Below, one piece after another: positions 41,836 to 51,355 of a stretch of DNA of 64,000 nucleotides. The notes under the pieces were generated by a model. The model saw nothing but the letters and a program-made list of their open reading frames with translations. It was not told where the DNA came from and did no database searches. Position 1 is the first letter of the stretch. The number at the start of each line of letters is the position of its first letter. The translations under genes and the position numbers were made by a program. Location of the stretch: contig NZ_JAKWJR010000004.1 in the NCBI RefSeq assembly GCF_022761125.1, positions 186,001-250,000 of the forward strand, read 5' to 3'. Source of the DNA: Nocardioides sp. SR21. GTDB lineage: Bacteria; Actinomycetota; Actinomycetes; Propionibacteriales; Nocardioidaceae.

Positions 41836-42989
41836 GAGTCCAGCCACTCCCGGACGGACTCGTTGTGCTGGCCCAGCGTCGGGGGAGCGAGGTGCTCGGA
41901 ACGCCCACCGGAGTAGGGGTTGTCGTCGAAGCGGATCGGTGACCCGGGGAGCTTGAGGTCGCCCTTCGTGGCGTGCTCGACGTCGAGCACCAGCCCCTGC
42001 GACAGCGTCTGCTCCCAGCCGTAGACGGCGTCCATCGACCGCACCATCCCGGCCGGGACACCGGCGTCCGACAGCAGCCCGAGCCAGTGCTCGGCGGGTC
42101 GGTCGGCGAACAGCGCCTCGATCCGCTCGATGAGGGCGCCGCGGTTGGCGACCCGCAGCGCGTTGGTCGCGAACTCCGGCTCGGCGGCGTCCCAGCCGAA
42201 CGCACCGCACAGCGCGCGCCACAGGCCCTCGGACCCGCACGCGATCTGCACCGGAGCGCTGCCCGTGGCGAACATGCCGTACGGCGAGATCGACGGGTGG
42301 TGATCGCCCGCGAGGCCGGGCACCTCGCCGCCCACGGTCCAGCGCGTGCCCTGGTAGGCGTGCACGCCGACCATCCCGGCCAGCAGTGACGTCCGGACCA
42401 CGCGGCCGACGCCGGTGCGGTTGCGCTCGTGCAGCGCGGCGACGACGCCGTACGCGCCGTACATCCCGGCCACCAGGTCCGCGATCGGTACGCCGACCTT
42501 GGTCGGCTGCTGCGTGCCGGTGATCGACATCAGTCCGCCCTCACCCTGGGCGATCTGGTCGTAGCCCGACCGCGACGCCTCCGGGCCGTCGTGGCCGAAG
42601 CCGGTGATCGACATGATCACCAGGCCGGGGTTGATCTCGTGCAGCCGCTCGACCGTGAAGCCGAGACGGTCGAGCACGCCGACCCGGAAGTTCTCCATCA
42701 GCACGTCCGCGCGCGCGACCAGCCGCGTGAGGACGTCGCGACCGTCGTCGGACTTCAGGTCGAGGACGATCGACTCCTTGTTGCGGTTCGCCGACATGAA
42801 GTACGTCGACTCGCGGTCCTCGCCCTCGCCCAGGAACGGCGGGCCCCAGCCGCGGCTGTCGTCGCCGTCGGGCGACTCGATCTTGATGACGCGCGCGCCC
42901 ATGTCGCCGAGCATCATCGCGGCGTGCGGCCCGGCCAGCGCGCGGGTCAGGTCGAGCACGAGTACGTCGGACAGGGGGCCTTCGGTCAT
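41832..42989 (-). CDS. CaiB/BaiF family CoA-transferase (type III)
   Basis: A 385-aa formyl-CoA/carnitine-type CoA-transferase. The nucleophilic Asp is Asp171 in GVPIADLVAGMYGAYG; other family motifs are ALAGPHAAMMLGDMGARVIKIE at the N-terminus, MENFRVGVLDRLGF and FGHDGPEASRSGYDQIAQ. It transfers CoA between carboxylates; specific acids cannot be read off. The methyltransferase start is coupled to its stop (GTGA). Confidence 0.92.
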   Translation of the reverse strand: MTEGPLSDVLVLDLTRALAGPHAAMMLGDMGARVIKIESPDGDDSRGWGPPFLGEGEDRESTYFMSANRNKESIVLDLKSDDGRDVLTRLVARADVLMENFRVGVLDRLGFTVERLHEINPGLVIMSITGFGHDGPEASRSGYDQIAQGEGGLMSITGTQQPTKVGVPIADLVAGMYGAYGVVAALHERNRTGVGRVVRTSLLAGMVGVHAYQGTRWTVGGEVPGLAGDHHPSISPYGMFATGSAPVQIACGSEGLWRALCGAFGWDAAEPEFATNALRVANRGALIERIEALFADRPAEHWLGLLSDAGVPAGMVRSMDAVYGWEQTLSQGLVLDVEHATKGDLKLPGSPIRFDDNPYSGGRSEHLAPPTLGQHNESVREWLDS

Positions 42990-43058
42990 GGGGGCACGCT
43001 ACTGACGCGCGCCGACAGCGCCTATGGCGAGACGTGCCAACAGGCAGCCGCCGTCGTT

Positions 43059-43141
43059 GGTCGAGTAGCGAGCGTATCGAGACCCGGCGGTCTCGATACG
43101 CCGGTCGCGAGCTCCTCCGTCGCTCGCGCGGCTACTCGACC
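43059..43141. repeat. Nested inverted repeat, dispersed-repeat type
   Basis: An 83-bp structure between GGTCGAGTAGC at 43059 and GCTACTCGACC at 43141, with an inner GTATCGAGACC / GGTCTCGATAC pair. It lies between the CoA-transferase start and the DJ-1 stop. Similar GGTCTCGATACG...CTCGACC elements are known to be dispersed in Nocardioides-like genomes, from general knowledge rather than a search. Flanking CTGGCCTTCGCAAGCTCAGG looks like another dispersed motif. Confidence 0.6.
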
Positions 43142-43181
43142 TCGAGCCCGAGTCCTGGCCTTCGCAAGCTCAGGCCGGGGG

Positions 43182-43772
43182 CTACGACTGCCACATCCAC
43201 TCCATCTCGGTGACGGTGCGGTCGCGGGTCTCCTGCCCGGCCAGCAGCTGCACGACGTGCAGCGCGAGGTCGACGCCCGCGGACACCCCGGCCGAGGTGA
43301 GGACCGTGTCGCTGCTGCGTACGAACCGCTGTCCGCGCACCACCTCGATGGTCGGGGAGATGGCCGCGAGCTCGTCAGACGCGTCGTGGTGGGTGGTCGC
43401 CGGACGCCGCTCGAGCAGGCCGGCCGCGCCGAGCACCAGCGCGCCCGTGCACACCGACAGCAGCAGCTCGACCTCCGCCGCCCGCTCCTTGACCCAGGCG
43501 AGCAGCGCGTCGTTCGTCATCAGCGCTCGGGTGCCGGCGCCGCCGGGGATGAGCAGCAGGTCCGGCGGCGGGGCGTCCTCGATCGAGTACGTCGGCAGCA
43601 CGGTGAACCCACCGCGGCCGACGGCCGGCTCGCGGGTCAGGCCGACCGAGAACACCGAGAACGGATGGCCCTCGCCGAGCTCCCCGGCCACGTTGAACAC
43701 CTCGTAGGGCCCGGCGAAGTCGAGCACCTCCATGTCGTCGAAGGCGAGGATCGCGACGGTTCGTTGGCTCAC
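43182..43772 (-). CDS. DJ-1/PfpI family protein
   Basis: A 196-aa glutamine-amidotransferase-like protein of the DJ-1/PfpI superfamily, of the type also found as the N-terminal half of GlxA regulators (AraC-type), but without the helix-turn-helix. GTG 43772 is the start. The catalytic Cys is in the nucleophile elbow LLLSVCTGALVLGAAG, with conserved upstream LLLIPGGAGTRALM. C-terminal SAGVSAGVDLALHVVQ is the family end. Function unknown; possibly a protease-like, isonitrile hydratase or amidase role. Confidence 0.85.
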   Translation of the reverse strand: MSQRTVAILAFDDMEVLDFAGPYEVFNVAGELGEGHPFSVFSVGLTREPAVGRGGFTVLPTYSIEDAPPPDLLLIPGGAGTRALMTNDALLAWVKERAAEVELLLSVCTGALVLGAAGLLERRPATTHHDASDELAAISPTIEVVRGQRFVRSSDTVLTSAGVSAGVDLALHVVQLLAGQETRDRTVTEMEWMWQS

Positions 43773-43818
43773 CGGCCCATTGTCGGGGCTTGTCGGCGGC
43801 AGGTGGTCGAATAGCCAC

Positions 43819-46800
43819 ATGACGGCCACTGCGTCTCCGGCGACGACCTTCCACCTGGTCCGTCCCGACGCTGCCGTCACGGTGCCGGAGCTCGACGAGC
43901 ACCAGCGCCGCGTCGTCGACCACGCCGGCGGCCCGCTGCTCGTGCTCGCCGGCCCCGGCACCGGCAAGACCACCACGCTGGTCGAGGCGATCGTCGACCG
44001 CATCGAGCACCGCGGTGCCCGGCCCGACGAGGTCCTCACGCTCACGTTCTCCCGCAAGGCCGCCGAGCAGCTGCGCGACCGCGTCACCGCGCGCGTCGGC
44101 CGCACGATGGCGACCACGCTGAGCTCGACCTTCCACTCCTTCGCCTACGGGTTGGTGCGGCGCTACGCGCCCGCCGAGCTGTACGCCGCGCCGCTGCGCC
44201 TGCTGTCGGCGCCCGAGCAGGACGTCGTGCTCCAGGAGCTGCTGACCGACAACCCCGAGTCCGTCCGCTGGCCCGACGCGCTGAAGGCCGCGGTCGGGAC
44301 GCGCGGGTTCGCCCGCGAGGTGCACACGATCCTGTCCCGCGCGCGCGAGCGTGGGCTCGACCCCGACGACCTGGTCGCGCTCGGGCGCGCCGAGGGCATC
44401 GCGGAGTTCGAGGCCGCCGGGCTGTTCCTGGCGCAGTACCTCGACGTCCTCGGCGACCAGGCCGCGATCGACTACCCGGACCTCATCGCCCGCGGCGTGA
44501 TCGAGGCGCAGCGGCACCGTGACGAGCTGCGCGCCCAGTTCACCCACGTCTTCGTGGACGAGTACCAAGACACCGACCCGAGCCAGGTCGCGCTGCTCCG
44601 CGCGCTGGCCGGCGACGGCCGCAACCTCACCGTGGTCGGCGATCCCGACCAGTCCATCTACGGGTTCCGCGGCGCCGACGTGCGCGGCATCCTCGACTTC
44701 CCGGCGGACTTCCGCACCAGCGAGGGCGACCCCGCCCCGGTCGTCGCGCTCGGCACCACGCGCCGCTTCGGCTCGCGGCTGCTGCGCGCCTCGCGCACCG
44801 TCGCGGCCTCGATCGGCATCAGCGGCGCGATCCCGCACGAGGCCTGGGGCGCGTTCCGCAACCCCGAGGCCGCCCCCAACGAGCTCGGTCGCGGCACCGT
44901 CGAGGTCCTCACGTTCGACACCGCCCGCGCCGAGACCGAGCACGTCGCCGACCTGCTCCGGCGCGCCCACCTCGAGGACGGCCTGCGCTGGTCCGACATG
45001 GCGGTCCTGGTCCGCTCGGGTCGCGGCAGCATCCCCGCGCTGCGCCGCTCGCTCGCGGCGGCCGGCGTACCCGTCGAGGTCGCGAGCGACGAGACCCCGC
45101 TGGTGCGCGAGCCAGCCGTGCTGCCGCTGCTCGGCGCGCTCGCGGTCGTCGTCGACGCCGCCGTCGACGACCCGACCGACGACGACTACGTGGGCGCCGA
45201 CCGCGCGGAGGCGCTGCTCACCTCGCCCCTCGGCGGTCTCGACGCCACCGACGTCCGAGCCCTGACCCGAGCGCTGCGCGCCCGCGACCCCGAGGCCGCC
45301 CCCCGCGATCTGGTACGCCGCGCCGTGCTCGACCCGGACGCCCTCGACGGCATCGACGGCGAGCCGTCCCGCCGCGCCCGCCGGCTCGCCCGGCTCCTCG
45401 CCCTGGCCCGCCAGGAGGCTGCCGACGGCGGCACGGCCGAGGAGGTGCTGTGGTCGCTGTGGGACGGCTCCGACTGGGGCCGCCGGCTGCGCCAGGCCAC
45501 CCAGTCCGGCGGGTACGCCGCCCGGCTCGCGCACCGCGACCTCGACGCGATCTGCGCGCTGTTCGAGGTCGCCGCGCGCACCGAGGAGCAGCGCGGCCAC
45601 ACCAGCATCGGTGCGTTCCTCAGCACCCTGCGCGCCCAGGAGATCCCCGCCGACACCCTCGCCGACCGGGGCGTGCGCGGCGACGCCGTCCGCCTCCTCA
45701 CCGCGCACCGCTCCAAGGGCCTGGAGTGGCGCCTGGTCGTGGTCGCCCACGTGCAGGAGGGCGCCTGGCCCGACCTGCGGAGGAGGTCGACGCTCCTTCG
45801 GTCCGACGAGGTGGCTGACGGCTTCCTCCGACCGCCGACGTCGGCTCGCGAGCTGTTGGCCGAGGAGCGCCGGCTCTTCTACGTCGCCGCGACCCGGGCC
45901 CGCCAGCGGCTGGTCGTCACCGCCGTGCAGTCGCCCGACGACGAGGGCGAGCAGCCGTCGCGCTTCCTCTCCGAGCTCGGCCGCCCGCTGGAGCACCGGG
46001 TCGGCCGGCCGCGCCGGCCGCTGTCGATGGCCGGCCTGGTCGCCGAGCTGCGCCGCACGCTCGCCGATCCGGCCCAGCCCGAGCCGCTGCGCCGCGCCGC
46101 CGCGCGCCGGCTGCGACTGCTCGCCGACACCGACCTCCAGGGCCGCCCGCTCGCGCCCACCGCCGACCCGGCCTCCTGGTGGGGGCTGCGCGCGACCACC
46201 CGGTCCGATCGTCCGGTGCGGCCGGAGGACGCGCCGCTCACGATCTCCGCGAGCGCGCTCGACGGCCTGCTCACCTGTCCCGCGCAGTGGTTCCTCCAGC
46301 GCGAGGCCGGGGGAGAGGTCGTCAGCTCCGCGAGCCAGGGCTTCGGCAAGGTCGTGCACGCGATCGCGGAGCGGGTCGCGTCCGGCGAGCTCGACACCGG
46401 TGACCCGATGCCGGCGCTGATGGAGATGGTCGACGAGGTCTGGGGGCGGATGGAGTTCCGCACGCCCTGGTCCTCCGCGCGCGAGCGCGAGGCGGTCGAG
46501 GCCGCGCTGCTGCGGTTCCTGCTCTGGCACCGCCGGCCCGGCGCCCGCACCGTCGTCGCGACCGAGCCGCGGCTGCAGGCCGAGGTCACGCTGCCCGACG
46601 GCCAGGTGGTCCGGCTGCACGGGTACGCCGACCGTCTCGAGCTCGACGAGGACGGCCACGTCGTGGTCGTCGACCTCAAGACCGGCAAGTACGCCCCGAC
46701 CGGGCCGGAGGTCGAGCGGCACTCCCAGCTCGGGCTCTACCAGCTCGCGGTCGACAGCGGCGCCGCCGACGAGCTGGTCGGCCGGCCCGCCCGCTCCGGC

Positions 46801-47022
46801 GGCGCCGAGCTCGTGCAGCTCCGCCTCGGCGACGACCTGCCCAAGGTCCAGCACCAGCCGCCTGCGGCCGGCGACGGCCCCCGGCTGGTCGAGCAGCAGC
46901 TGGAGGTCGCCGCCTCGGCCCTGCGCGCCGAGGAGTTCGCGGCCCGTCCCGGCTCGCACTGCGACCGCTGCACGTTCTGGGCGGTCTGCCCGGCCAAGGC
47001 GTCCGGGACGGTGCTGTCGTGA
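43819..47022 (+). CDS. adnA: AdnA-like helicase-nuclease subunit
   Basis: A 1067-aa protein with a UvrD/Rep-type motor and a C-terminal RecB-like nuclease. Walker A AGPGTGKT at 44-51, motif II FVDEYQDTDPSQ, motif III VVGDPDQSIYGFRGAD, motif V TAHRSKGLEW and motif VI FYVAATRARQRL are all canonical. The nuclease has VVDLKTGKYAP with catalytic Asp/Lys, and Cys820 plus Cys1048, Cys1051 and Cys1057 match an Fe-S iron-staple. This is the AdnA subunit of mycobacterial-type AdnAB end-resection complexes. It overlaps adnB by 4 bp and is divergent from the DJ-1 gene. Confidence 0.9.
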   Translation: MTATASPATTFHLVRPDAAVTVPELDEHQRRVVDHAGGPLLVLAGPGTGKTTTLVEAIVDRIEHRGARPDEVLTLTFSRKAAEQLRDRVTARVGRTMATTLSSTFHSFAYGLVRRYAPAELYAAPLRLLSAPEQDVVLQELLTDNPESVRWPDALKAAVGTRGFAREVHTILSRARERGLDPDDLVALGRAEGIAEFEAAGLFLAQYLDVLGDQAAIDYPDLIARGVIEAQRHRDELRAQFTHVFVDEYQDTDPSQVALLRALAGDGRNLTVVGDPDQSIYGFRGADVRGILDFPADFRTSEGDPAPVVALGTTRRFGSRLLRASRTVAASIGISGAIPHEAWGAFRNPEAAPNELGRGTVEVLTFDTARAETEHVADLLRRAHLEDGLRWSDMAVLVRSGRGSIPALRRSLAAAGVPVEVASDETPLVREPAVLPLLGALAVVVDAAVDDPTDDDYVGADRAEALLTSPLGGLDATDVRALTRALRARDPEAAPRDLVRRAVLDPDALDGIDGEPSRRARRLARLLALARQEAADGGTAEEVLWSLWDGSDWGRRLRQATQSGGYAARLAHRDLDAICALFEVAARTEEQRGHTSIGAFLSTLRAQEIPADTLADRGVRGDAVRLLTAHRSKGLEWRLVVVAHVQEGAWPDLRRRSTLLRSDEVADGFLRPPTSARELLAEERRLFYVAATRARQRLVVTAVQSPDDEGEQPSRFLSELGRPLEHRVGRPRRPLSMAGLVAELRRTLADPAQPEPLRRAAARRLRLLADTDLQGRPLAPTADPASWWGLRATTRSDRPVRPEDAPLTISASALDGLLTCPAQWFLQREAGGEVVSSASQGFGKVVHAIAERVASGELDTGDPMPALMEMVDEVWGRMEFRTPWSSAREREAVEAALLRFLLWHRRPGARTVVATEPRLQAEVTLPDGQVVRLHGYADRLELDEDGHVVVVDLKTGKYAPTGPEVERHSQLGLYQLAVDSGAADELVGRPARSGGAELVQLRLGDDLPKVQHQPPAAGDGPRLVEQQLEVAASALRAEEFAARPGSHCDRCTFWAVCPAKASGTVLS

Positions 47023-50000
47023 TCACCCCGCGGAGTTCGTCACTTCCCCCGGCTGCGCACCTCCGTGAACAACCCCGTGAACAACCCCGCGAGGACCCCG
47101 CGATGCTGAGGACCATCGACACCCCGGAGCAGCTGCGCGACGTCCTGGGCGCGGACTTCACGTTCAGCGCCCAGCAGTTCGCCGCGATCACCGCGCCGCT
47201 CGAGCCCGCTGTCGTGATCGCCGGCGCCGGCTCCGGCAAGACCACGGTGATGGCCGCGCGTGTCGTCTGGCTGGTCGCGACCGGTCGGGTCAGCCCCGAT
47301 CAGGTCCTGGGGCTGACGTTCACCACCAAGGCGACCGCCGAGCTCCAGCAGCGGATCCGCGAGAGCCTGCGCCAGGCCGGGCTGCTGCCCGACCGGTCCC
47401 GCCCGCTCGCCGACGACGACGAGGAGGTCGAGGAGCCGACGGTCGCGACGTACCACTCCTACGCTGCCAACCTGCTCAGCGAGCACGGCCTGCGCATCGG
47501 CCACGAGCCCGACACCCGGCTGATCGCCGACGCCAGCCGCTACCAGCTCGCCGCCCGCGCCGTGCAGCGCTACACGACGCCGATCGAGAAGCTCAGCGAC
47601 TCCCCGCGCCACGTCGTGCAGTACCTCCTCTCGCTCGACGCCGAGATGAGCGAGCACCTCGTCAGCCCCGCGCAGGTGCGGGCGTACGACGCCGCCGAGC
47701 GCCCCCGCTTCGAGGAGGGGATGGCGACCGAGCACCGCAAGACCTACCGCGAGCGCAACGAGAAGGCGATCCTCGCGATCGACCGGCGCGCAGAGCTGCT
47801 CGGTCTCGTCGAGGCCTACCGCGCCCTGAAGTCGCACCTGGGGCTGATGGACTTCTCCGACCAGATCGCACTGGCGGCCCGGCTCGCCCAGGACTGCCCG
47901 GAGGTCGGCGAGGCCGAGCGGGCGAAGTACCGCATCGTGCTGCTCGACGAGTACCAAGACACCTCGGTCGCGCAGGCGCTGATGCTCAGCCGGCTGTTCG
48001 GCGAGGGTCACCCGGTCACCGCCGTCGGTGACCCCAACCAGGCGATCTACGGGTGGCGTGGAGCATCGGTCTCCAACATCCTCGAGTTCGCGCAGGACTT
48101 CCCGGCGAACGACGGCCCCGGCACGACCTACCCGCTCACCGTCAACCGCCGCTCGGACGAGCGCATCCTCGCCACCGCCAACCACCTGGCCGCGCAGCTG
48201 TACGCCGAGCGCCCGGACCTGCTGCCGCTCGAGCCCAAGCCGGATGCCCGGCCGGGCGAGGTGCGCGCGATCGTGCACGAGACCGACGTCGACGAGCTCG
48301 CCTGGCTGGCCGAGCGCGTGATCGAGGCGCACGCCGCGATCGCGGCCCGCACCGACCAGCCCGCGTGGAAGGAGATCGGCGTCCTGACCCGCGACAACGC
48401 GCACGCCGCCGCGGTCTTCGACGCGCTGAGCGAGCGGGAGGTCCCGGTCGAGATCGTCGGCCTCAAGGGCCTGCTCCGGCTGCCCGAGGTGTCCGAGGTG
48501 GTCGCCACCTTGACCCTCGTACAGGACGTCACCGCGAACGCCGCCCTGCTCACCCTGCTGGCCGGCCCGCGCTGGGCGATCGGGCTGCGCGACCTGGCGC
48601 TGCTGGGCCGGCGCGCCCGCGAGCTGGCGGGCAGCGTCAGCGGCGGGGCGTCGTACGCCGACCTCGAGGCGCAGCTGCGCGCGGCGGTCGAGGGCGCCGA
48701 CCCGACCGAGATCCCCTCGCTCTGCGACGCGCTCGAGGACCCGGGCGACCTCGACTACTCGGCCGAGGCGCTGGACCGGTTCCGGCTGCTGGCCGACGAG
48801 CTGCGCCGGCTGCGTACCGCGATCGGGGAGCCGATCCTCGACCTGGTCCGCCGGATCGTCGACACCACCGGCATCGACGTCGAGCTCGCCTCGTCGGTCA
48901 GCCCGGCGGCGGTCGCCCGGCGCGAGAACCTCGACCTGTTCGTGCAGGCGGTCGCGGAGTTCCAGGCCGTCGACGGCCAGGTCACGCTGGCCGCGCTGCT
49001 CGCCTGGCTCGAGGCGGAGGACGAGTTCGGGCAGGGCCTCGACGTCGCGACCCCGTCGGAGGCCGACTCCGTGAAGCTGCTGACGGTCCACCGCGCCAAG
49101 GGCCTCGAGTGGGACGCCGTGTTCCTCGTCGGCGTCACCGAGCAGAAGTTCCCGACCAACCGCGGCCGGTCCAGCTGGCTGACGGTGCCGTACGTCATGC
49201 CCGCCGCGCTGCGCGGCGACGCCCGCGACATCCCCCAGCTGCGCGGTCACACGCCCGAGGACATCGCCGAGCGCGCCAAGGCCGCGAAGGAGCACGAGGC
49301 GCTCGAGGAGCTCCGGCTCGGGTACGTCGCCTGGACCCGCGCCCGCCACCAGCTCTTCGTCTCCGGCTGGCGCTGGACGGCCTCGCGCAAGGGCGGCCTC
49401 GGCCCGTCGGCGTACCTCGTCCGCACCCGCGAGGCGATGGCCGGCTGGGGCGCCGAGCCCGACGAGTGGCGTGAGCCGGTCGCCAAGGGCGAGCCCCATC
49501 CGTTCGCGGACGCCTCGCCGGACCTGCCCTGGCCGATCTCCCACCACACGCCCGAGGTCGAGCGGCGTCGCGAGGCCGCGGCATGGGTGCGCGCCGCCGA
49601 GCCGACCGCACCCGACGAGGTCGAGGACATGCTGCTGCTCGACCGGATCCAGCAGTGGGACGACGAGATCCGGCGGCTGCTCGACGAGGCGACCCGGGAG
49701 CGTGCGCCGGAGGTCGCCGTCCCGCTGCCGTCCAGCCTGTCCGCGACGTCGCTGGCCCGGCTGCGCGACGACCCCGAGGAGTTCGCCCGCGACCTGGCTC
49801 GGCCGATGCCGCGGCCGCCGTCGTCCGCGGCTCGGTTCGGCACCCGCTTCCACGCCTGGGTCGAGGCCCGCTTCGGCCAGCAGCTGCTGCTCGACCCCGA
49901 CGACCTGCCCGGCCGGGCGGACGCCGAGGTCGACGACGACGCCGACCTGCGCGAGCTGGTGAAGCGCTTCGAGGACGGCCCGTTCGGTGACCGGGTCCCG

Positions 50001-50294
50001 GCCGCGATCGAACCGTCGTTCGCGTTGGTCGTCCACGGGCAGGTGATCCGGGGCCGGATCGACGCCGTCTACGAGGAGGCGGACGGCTCCTACCTGCTCG
50101 TCGACTGGAAGACGAACCGGTCGGCCAACGCCGACTCGCTCCAGCTCGCGATCTACCGGTTGGCCTGGGCCGAGCTGCACGACGTGCCGCTCGAGCGGGT
50201 GCGCGCGGCGTTCTACTACGTGCGCACCGGCGACCTGGTCGAGCCCGACGACCTGCCCGACCGTCAGGCGCTCGAGGCGCTGCTCTCGGTCTGA
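47019..50294 (+). CDS. adnB: AdnB-like helicase-nuclease subunit
   Basis: A 1091-aa partner of AdnA from GTG 47019; ATG 47103 would shorten a poorly conserved N-terminus. The motor has Walker A GAGSGKTT near residue 68, LLDEYQDTS (motif II), VGDPNQAIYGWRGAS, LLTVHRAKGLEWDAVFLVG and YVAWTRARHQLFVSG. The C-terminal nuclease has YLLVDWKTNRSANADSLQ (Asp-Trp-Lys). No C-terminal Cys cluster, unlike AdnA. Together AdnAB resects double-strand ends for recombination, replacing RecBCD/AddAB in actinobacteria. Confidence 0.9.
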   Translation: MITPRSSSLPPAAHLREQPREQPREDPAMLRTIDTPEQLRDVLGADFTFSAQQFAAITAPLEPAVVIAGAGSGKTTVMAARVVWLVATGRVSPDQVLGLTFTTKATAELQQRIRESLRQAGLLPDRSRPLADDDEEVEEPTVATYHSYAANLLSEHGLRIGHEPDTRLIADASRYQLAARAVQRYTTPIEKLSDSPRHVVQYLLSLDAEMSEHLVSPAQVRAYDAAERPRFEEGMATEHRKTYRERNEKAILAIDRRAELLGLVEAYRALKSHLGLMDFSDQIALAARLAQDCPEVGEAERAKYRIVLLDEYQDTSVAQALMLSRLFGEGHPVTAVGDPNQAIYGWRGASVSNILEFAQDFPANDGPGTTYPLTVNRRSDERILATANHLAAQLYAERPDLLPLEPKPDARPGEVRAIVHETDVDELAWLAERVIEAHAAIAARTDQPAWKEIGVLTRDNAHAAAVFDALSEREVPVEIVGLKGLLRLPEVSEVVATLTLVQDVTANAALLTLLAGPRWAIGLRDLALLGRRARELAGSVSGGASYADLEAQLRAAVEGADPTEIPSLCDALEDPGDLDYSAEALDRFRLLADELRRLRTAIGEPILDLVRRIVDTTGIDVELASSVSPAAVARRENLDLFVQAVAEFQAVDGQVTLAALLAWLEAEDEFGQGLDVATPSEADSVKLLTVHRAKGLEWDAVFLVGVTEQKFPTNRGRSSWLTVPYVMPAALRGDARDIPQLRGHTPEDIAERAKAAKEHEALEELRLGYVAWTRARHQLFVSGWRWTASRKGGLGPSAYLVRTREAMAGWGAEPDEWREPVAKGEPHPFADASPDLPWPISHHTPEVERRREAAAWVRAAEPTAPDEVEDMLLLDRIQQWDDEIRRLLDEATRERAPEVAVPLPSSLSATSLARLRDDPEEFARDLARPMPRPPSSAARFGTRFHAWVEARFGQQLLLDPDDLPGRADAEVDDDADLRELVKRFEDGPFGDRVPAAIEPSFALVVHGQVIRGRIDAVYEEADGSYLLVDWKTNRSANADSLQLAIYRLAWAELHDVPLERVRAAFYYVRTGDLVEPDDLPDRQALEALLSV

Positions 50295-51328
50295 CCCAGC
50301 CAGCGAGCCACACCCGCGGCAGCGGCGCGGCCGGCACGGTTGGCTCCGATCGTGCTCGCCGACGGCCCGTAGCCGACCAGCTGCACCCGCGGGTCCGCGA
50401 CCGCGGTGGTGCCGGCCCGGTCCAGCTGGATCCCGCCGTGCTCGGAGCGCAGGTGCAGGGGAGCGAGGTGGGTGACCGCGGGCCGGAACCCGGTCGCCCA
50501 GAGGATGACGTCCGCCGCCCACACCGACCCGTCGGGCATCCGCACGCCGTCGGGCTCGACGCGCACGAACATCGGGCGCCGCTCGTAGGCGCCCATCCGC
50601 TCGGCCACCCGCTCCTGCTCGCGCAGCGCGAGCCCGGTGACGCTGACGACGCTGGCGGGCGGCAGGCCGCGGCGTACTCGTTCCTCGACCAGCGCCACCG
50701 CCTCGCGGCCGGCCTCGGGCGTGAACTCGTCGGTGCGCCACACGGGCTCGCGCCGGGTCACCCAGAGGGTGTCGGCGGCGACCGGCGCGATCTCGCCGAG
50801 CAGCTGCACACCGGACGCGCCGCCGCCGACGACCACGACCCGCTTCCCGCGGAAGTGGTCCGGGCCGGGGTAGCCGACCGTGTGGAGCTGCTCGCCGCGG
50901 AACGTCTCGATGCCGGGGTAGTGCGGCACGTGGGGCTGGGTCCAGGTGCCGGTGGCGTTCACGATCGTGCGGGTCGTCCAGCTCCGCCCACCTGCGTGGA
51001 CGACCAGGAGGTCGCCGACCGACTCGACGCGATCGACCCGCACCGGCCGCACCACCGGCAGCCGGTTCGCGCGCTCGTAGGCGCCGAAGTACGCCGGCAC
51101 GACCACGTTCGCCCGGCCCGCCTCGTCGGCGGGGGACTCCGAGTCCGGCAGCGAGGCGATCCCGTGGACGTCCTGCATGGTCAGCGAGTCCCAGCGGTGC
51201 TGCCACGCCCCGCCCGGTGATGCGTCCGCATCGAGGACGACGTGCGCGACGCCGCGCCGGGTCAGGTGGTACGACGCCGACAGGCCGGCCTGGCCGGCGC
51301 CGATGACCACCGCGTCGAGGATCTCCAC
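50264..51328 (-). CDS. Flavin-dependent monooxygenase-like oxidoreductase
   Basis: A 354-aa FAD/NAD(P)-binding protein. The FAD motif is VVIGAGQAGLSASY at about 7-20; the NAD(P) motif is VVVVGGGASGVQLLGE in the middle; ILWATGFRPAV at about 275-285 is the FMO/BVMO-like ATG motif. It is shorter than classical FMOs and Baeyer-Villiger enzymes, consistent with a small CzcO-like group. Reaction unknown. Inserted between adnB and nudC relative to the mycobacterial arrangement. Its 3' end overlaps adnB by 31 bp. Confidence 0.82.
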   Translation of the reverse strand: MEILDAVVIGAGQAGLSASYHLTRRGVAHVVLDADASPGGAWQHRWDSLTMQDVHGIASLPDSESPADEAGRANVVVPAYFGAYERANRLPVVRPVRVDRVESVGDLLVVHAGGRSWTTRTIVNATGTWTQPHVPHYPGIETFRGEQLHTVGYPGPDHFRGKRVVVVGGGASGVQLLGEIAPVAADTLWVTRREPVWRTDEFTPEAGREAVALVEERVRRGLPPASVVSVTGLALREQERVAERMGAYERRPMFVRVEPDGVRMPDGSVWAADVILWATGFRPAVTHLAPLHLRSEHGGIQLDRAGTTAVADPRVQLVGYGPSASTIGANRAGRAAAAGVARWLGQTESSASSA

Positions 51329-51355
51329 GCCGGGAGAACGCCCTCGGGGCGCGGG

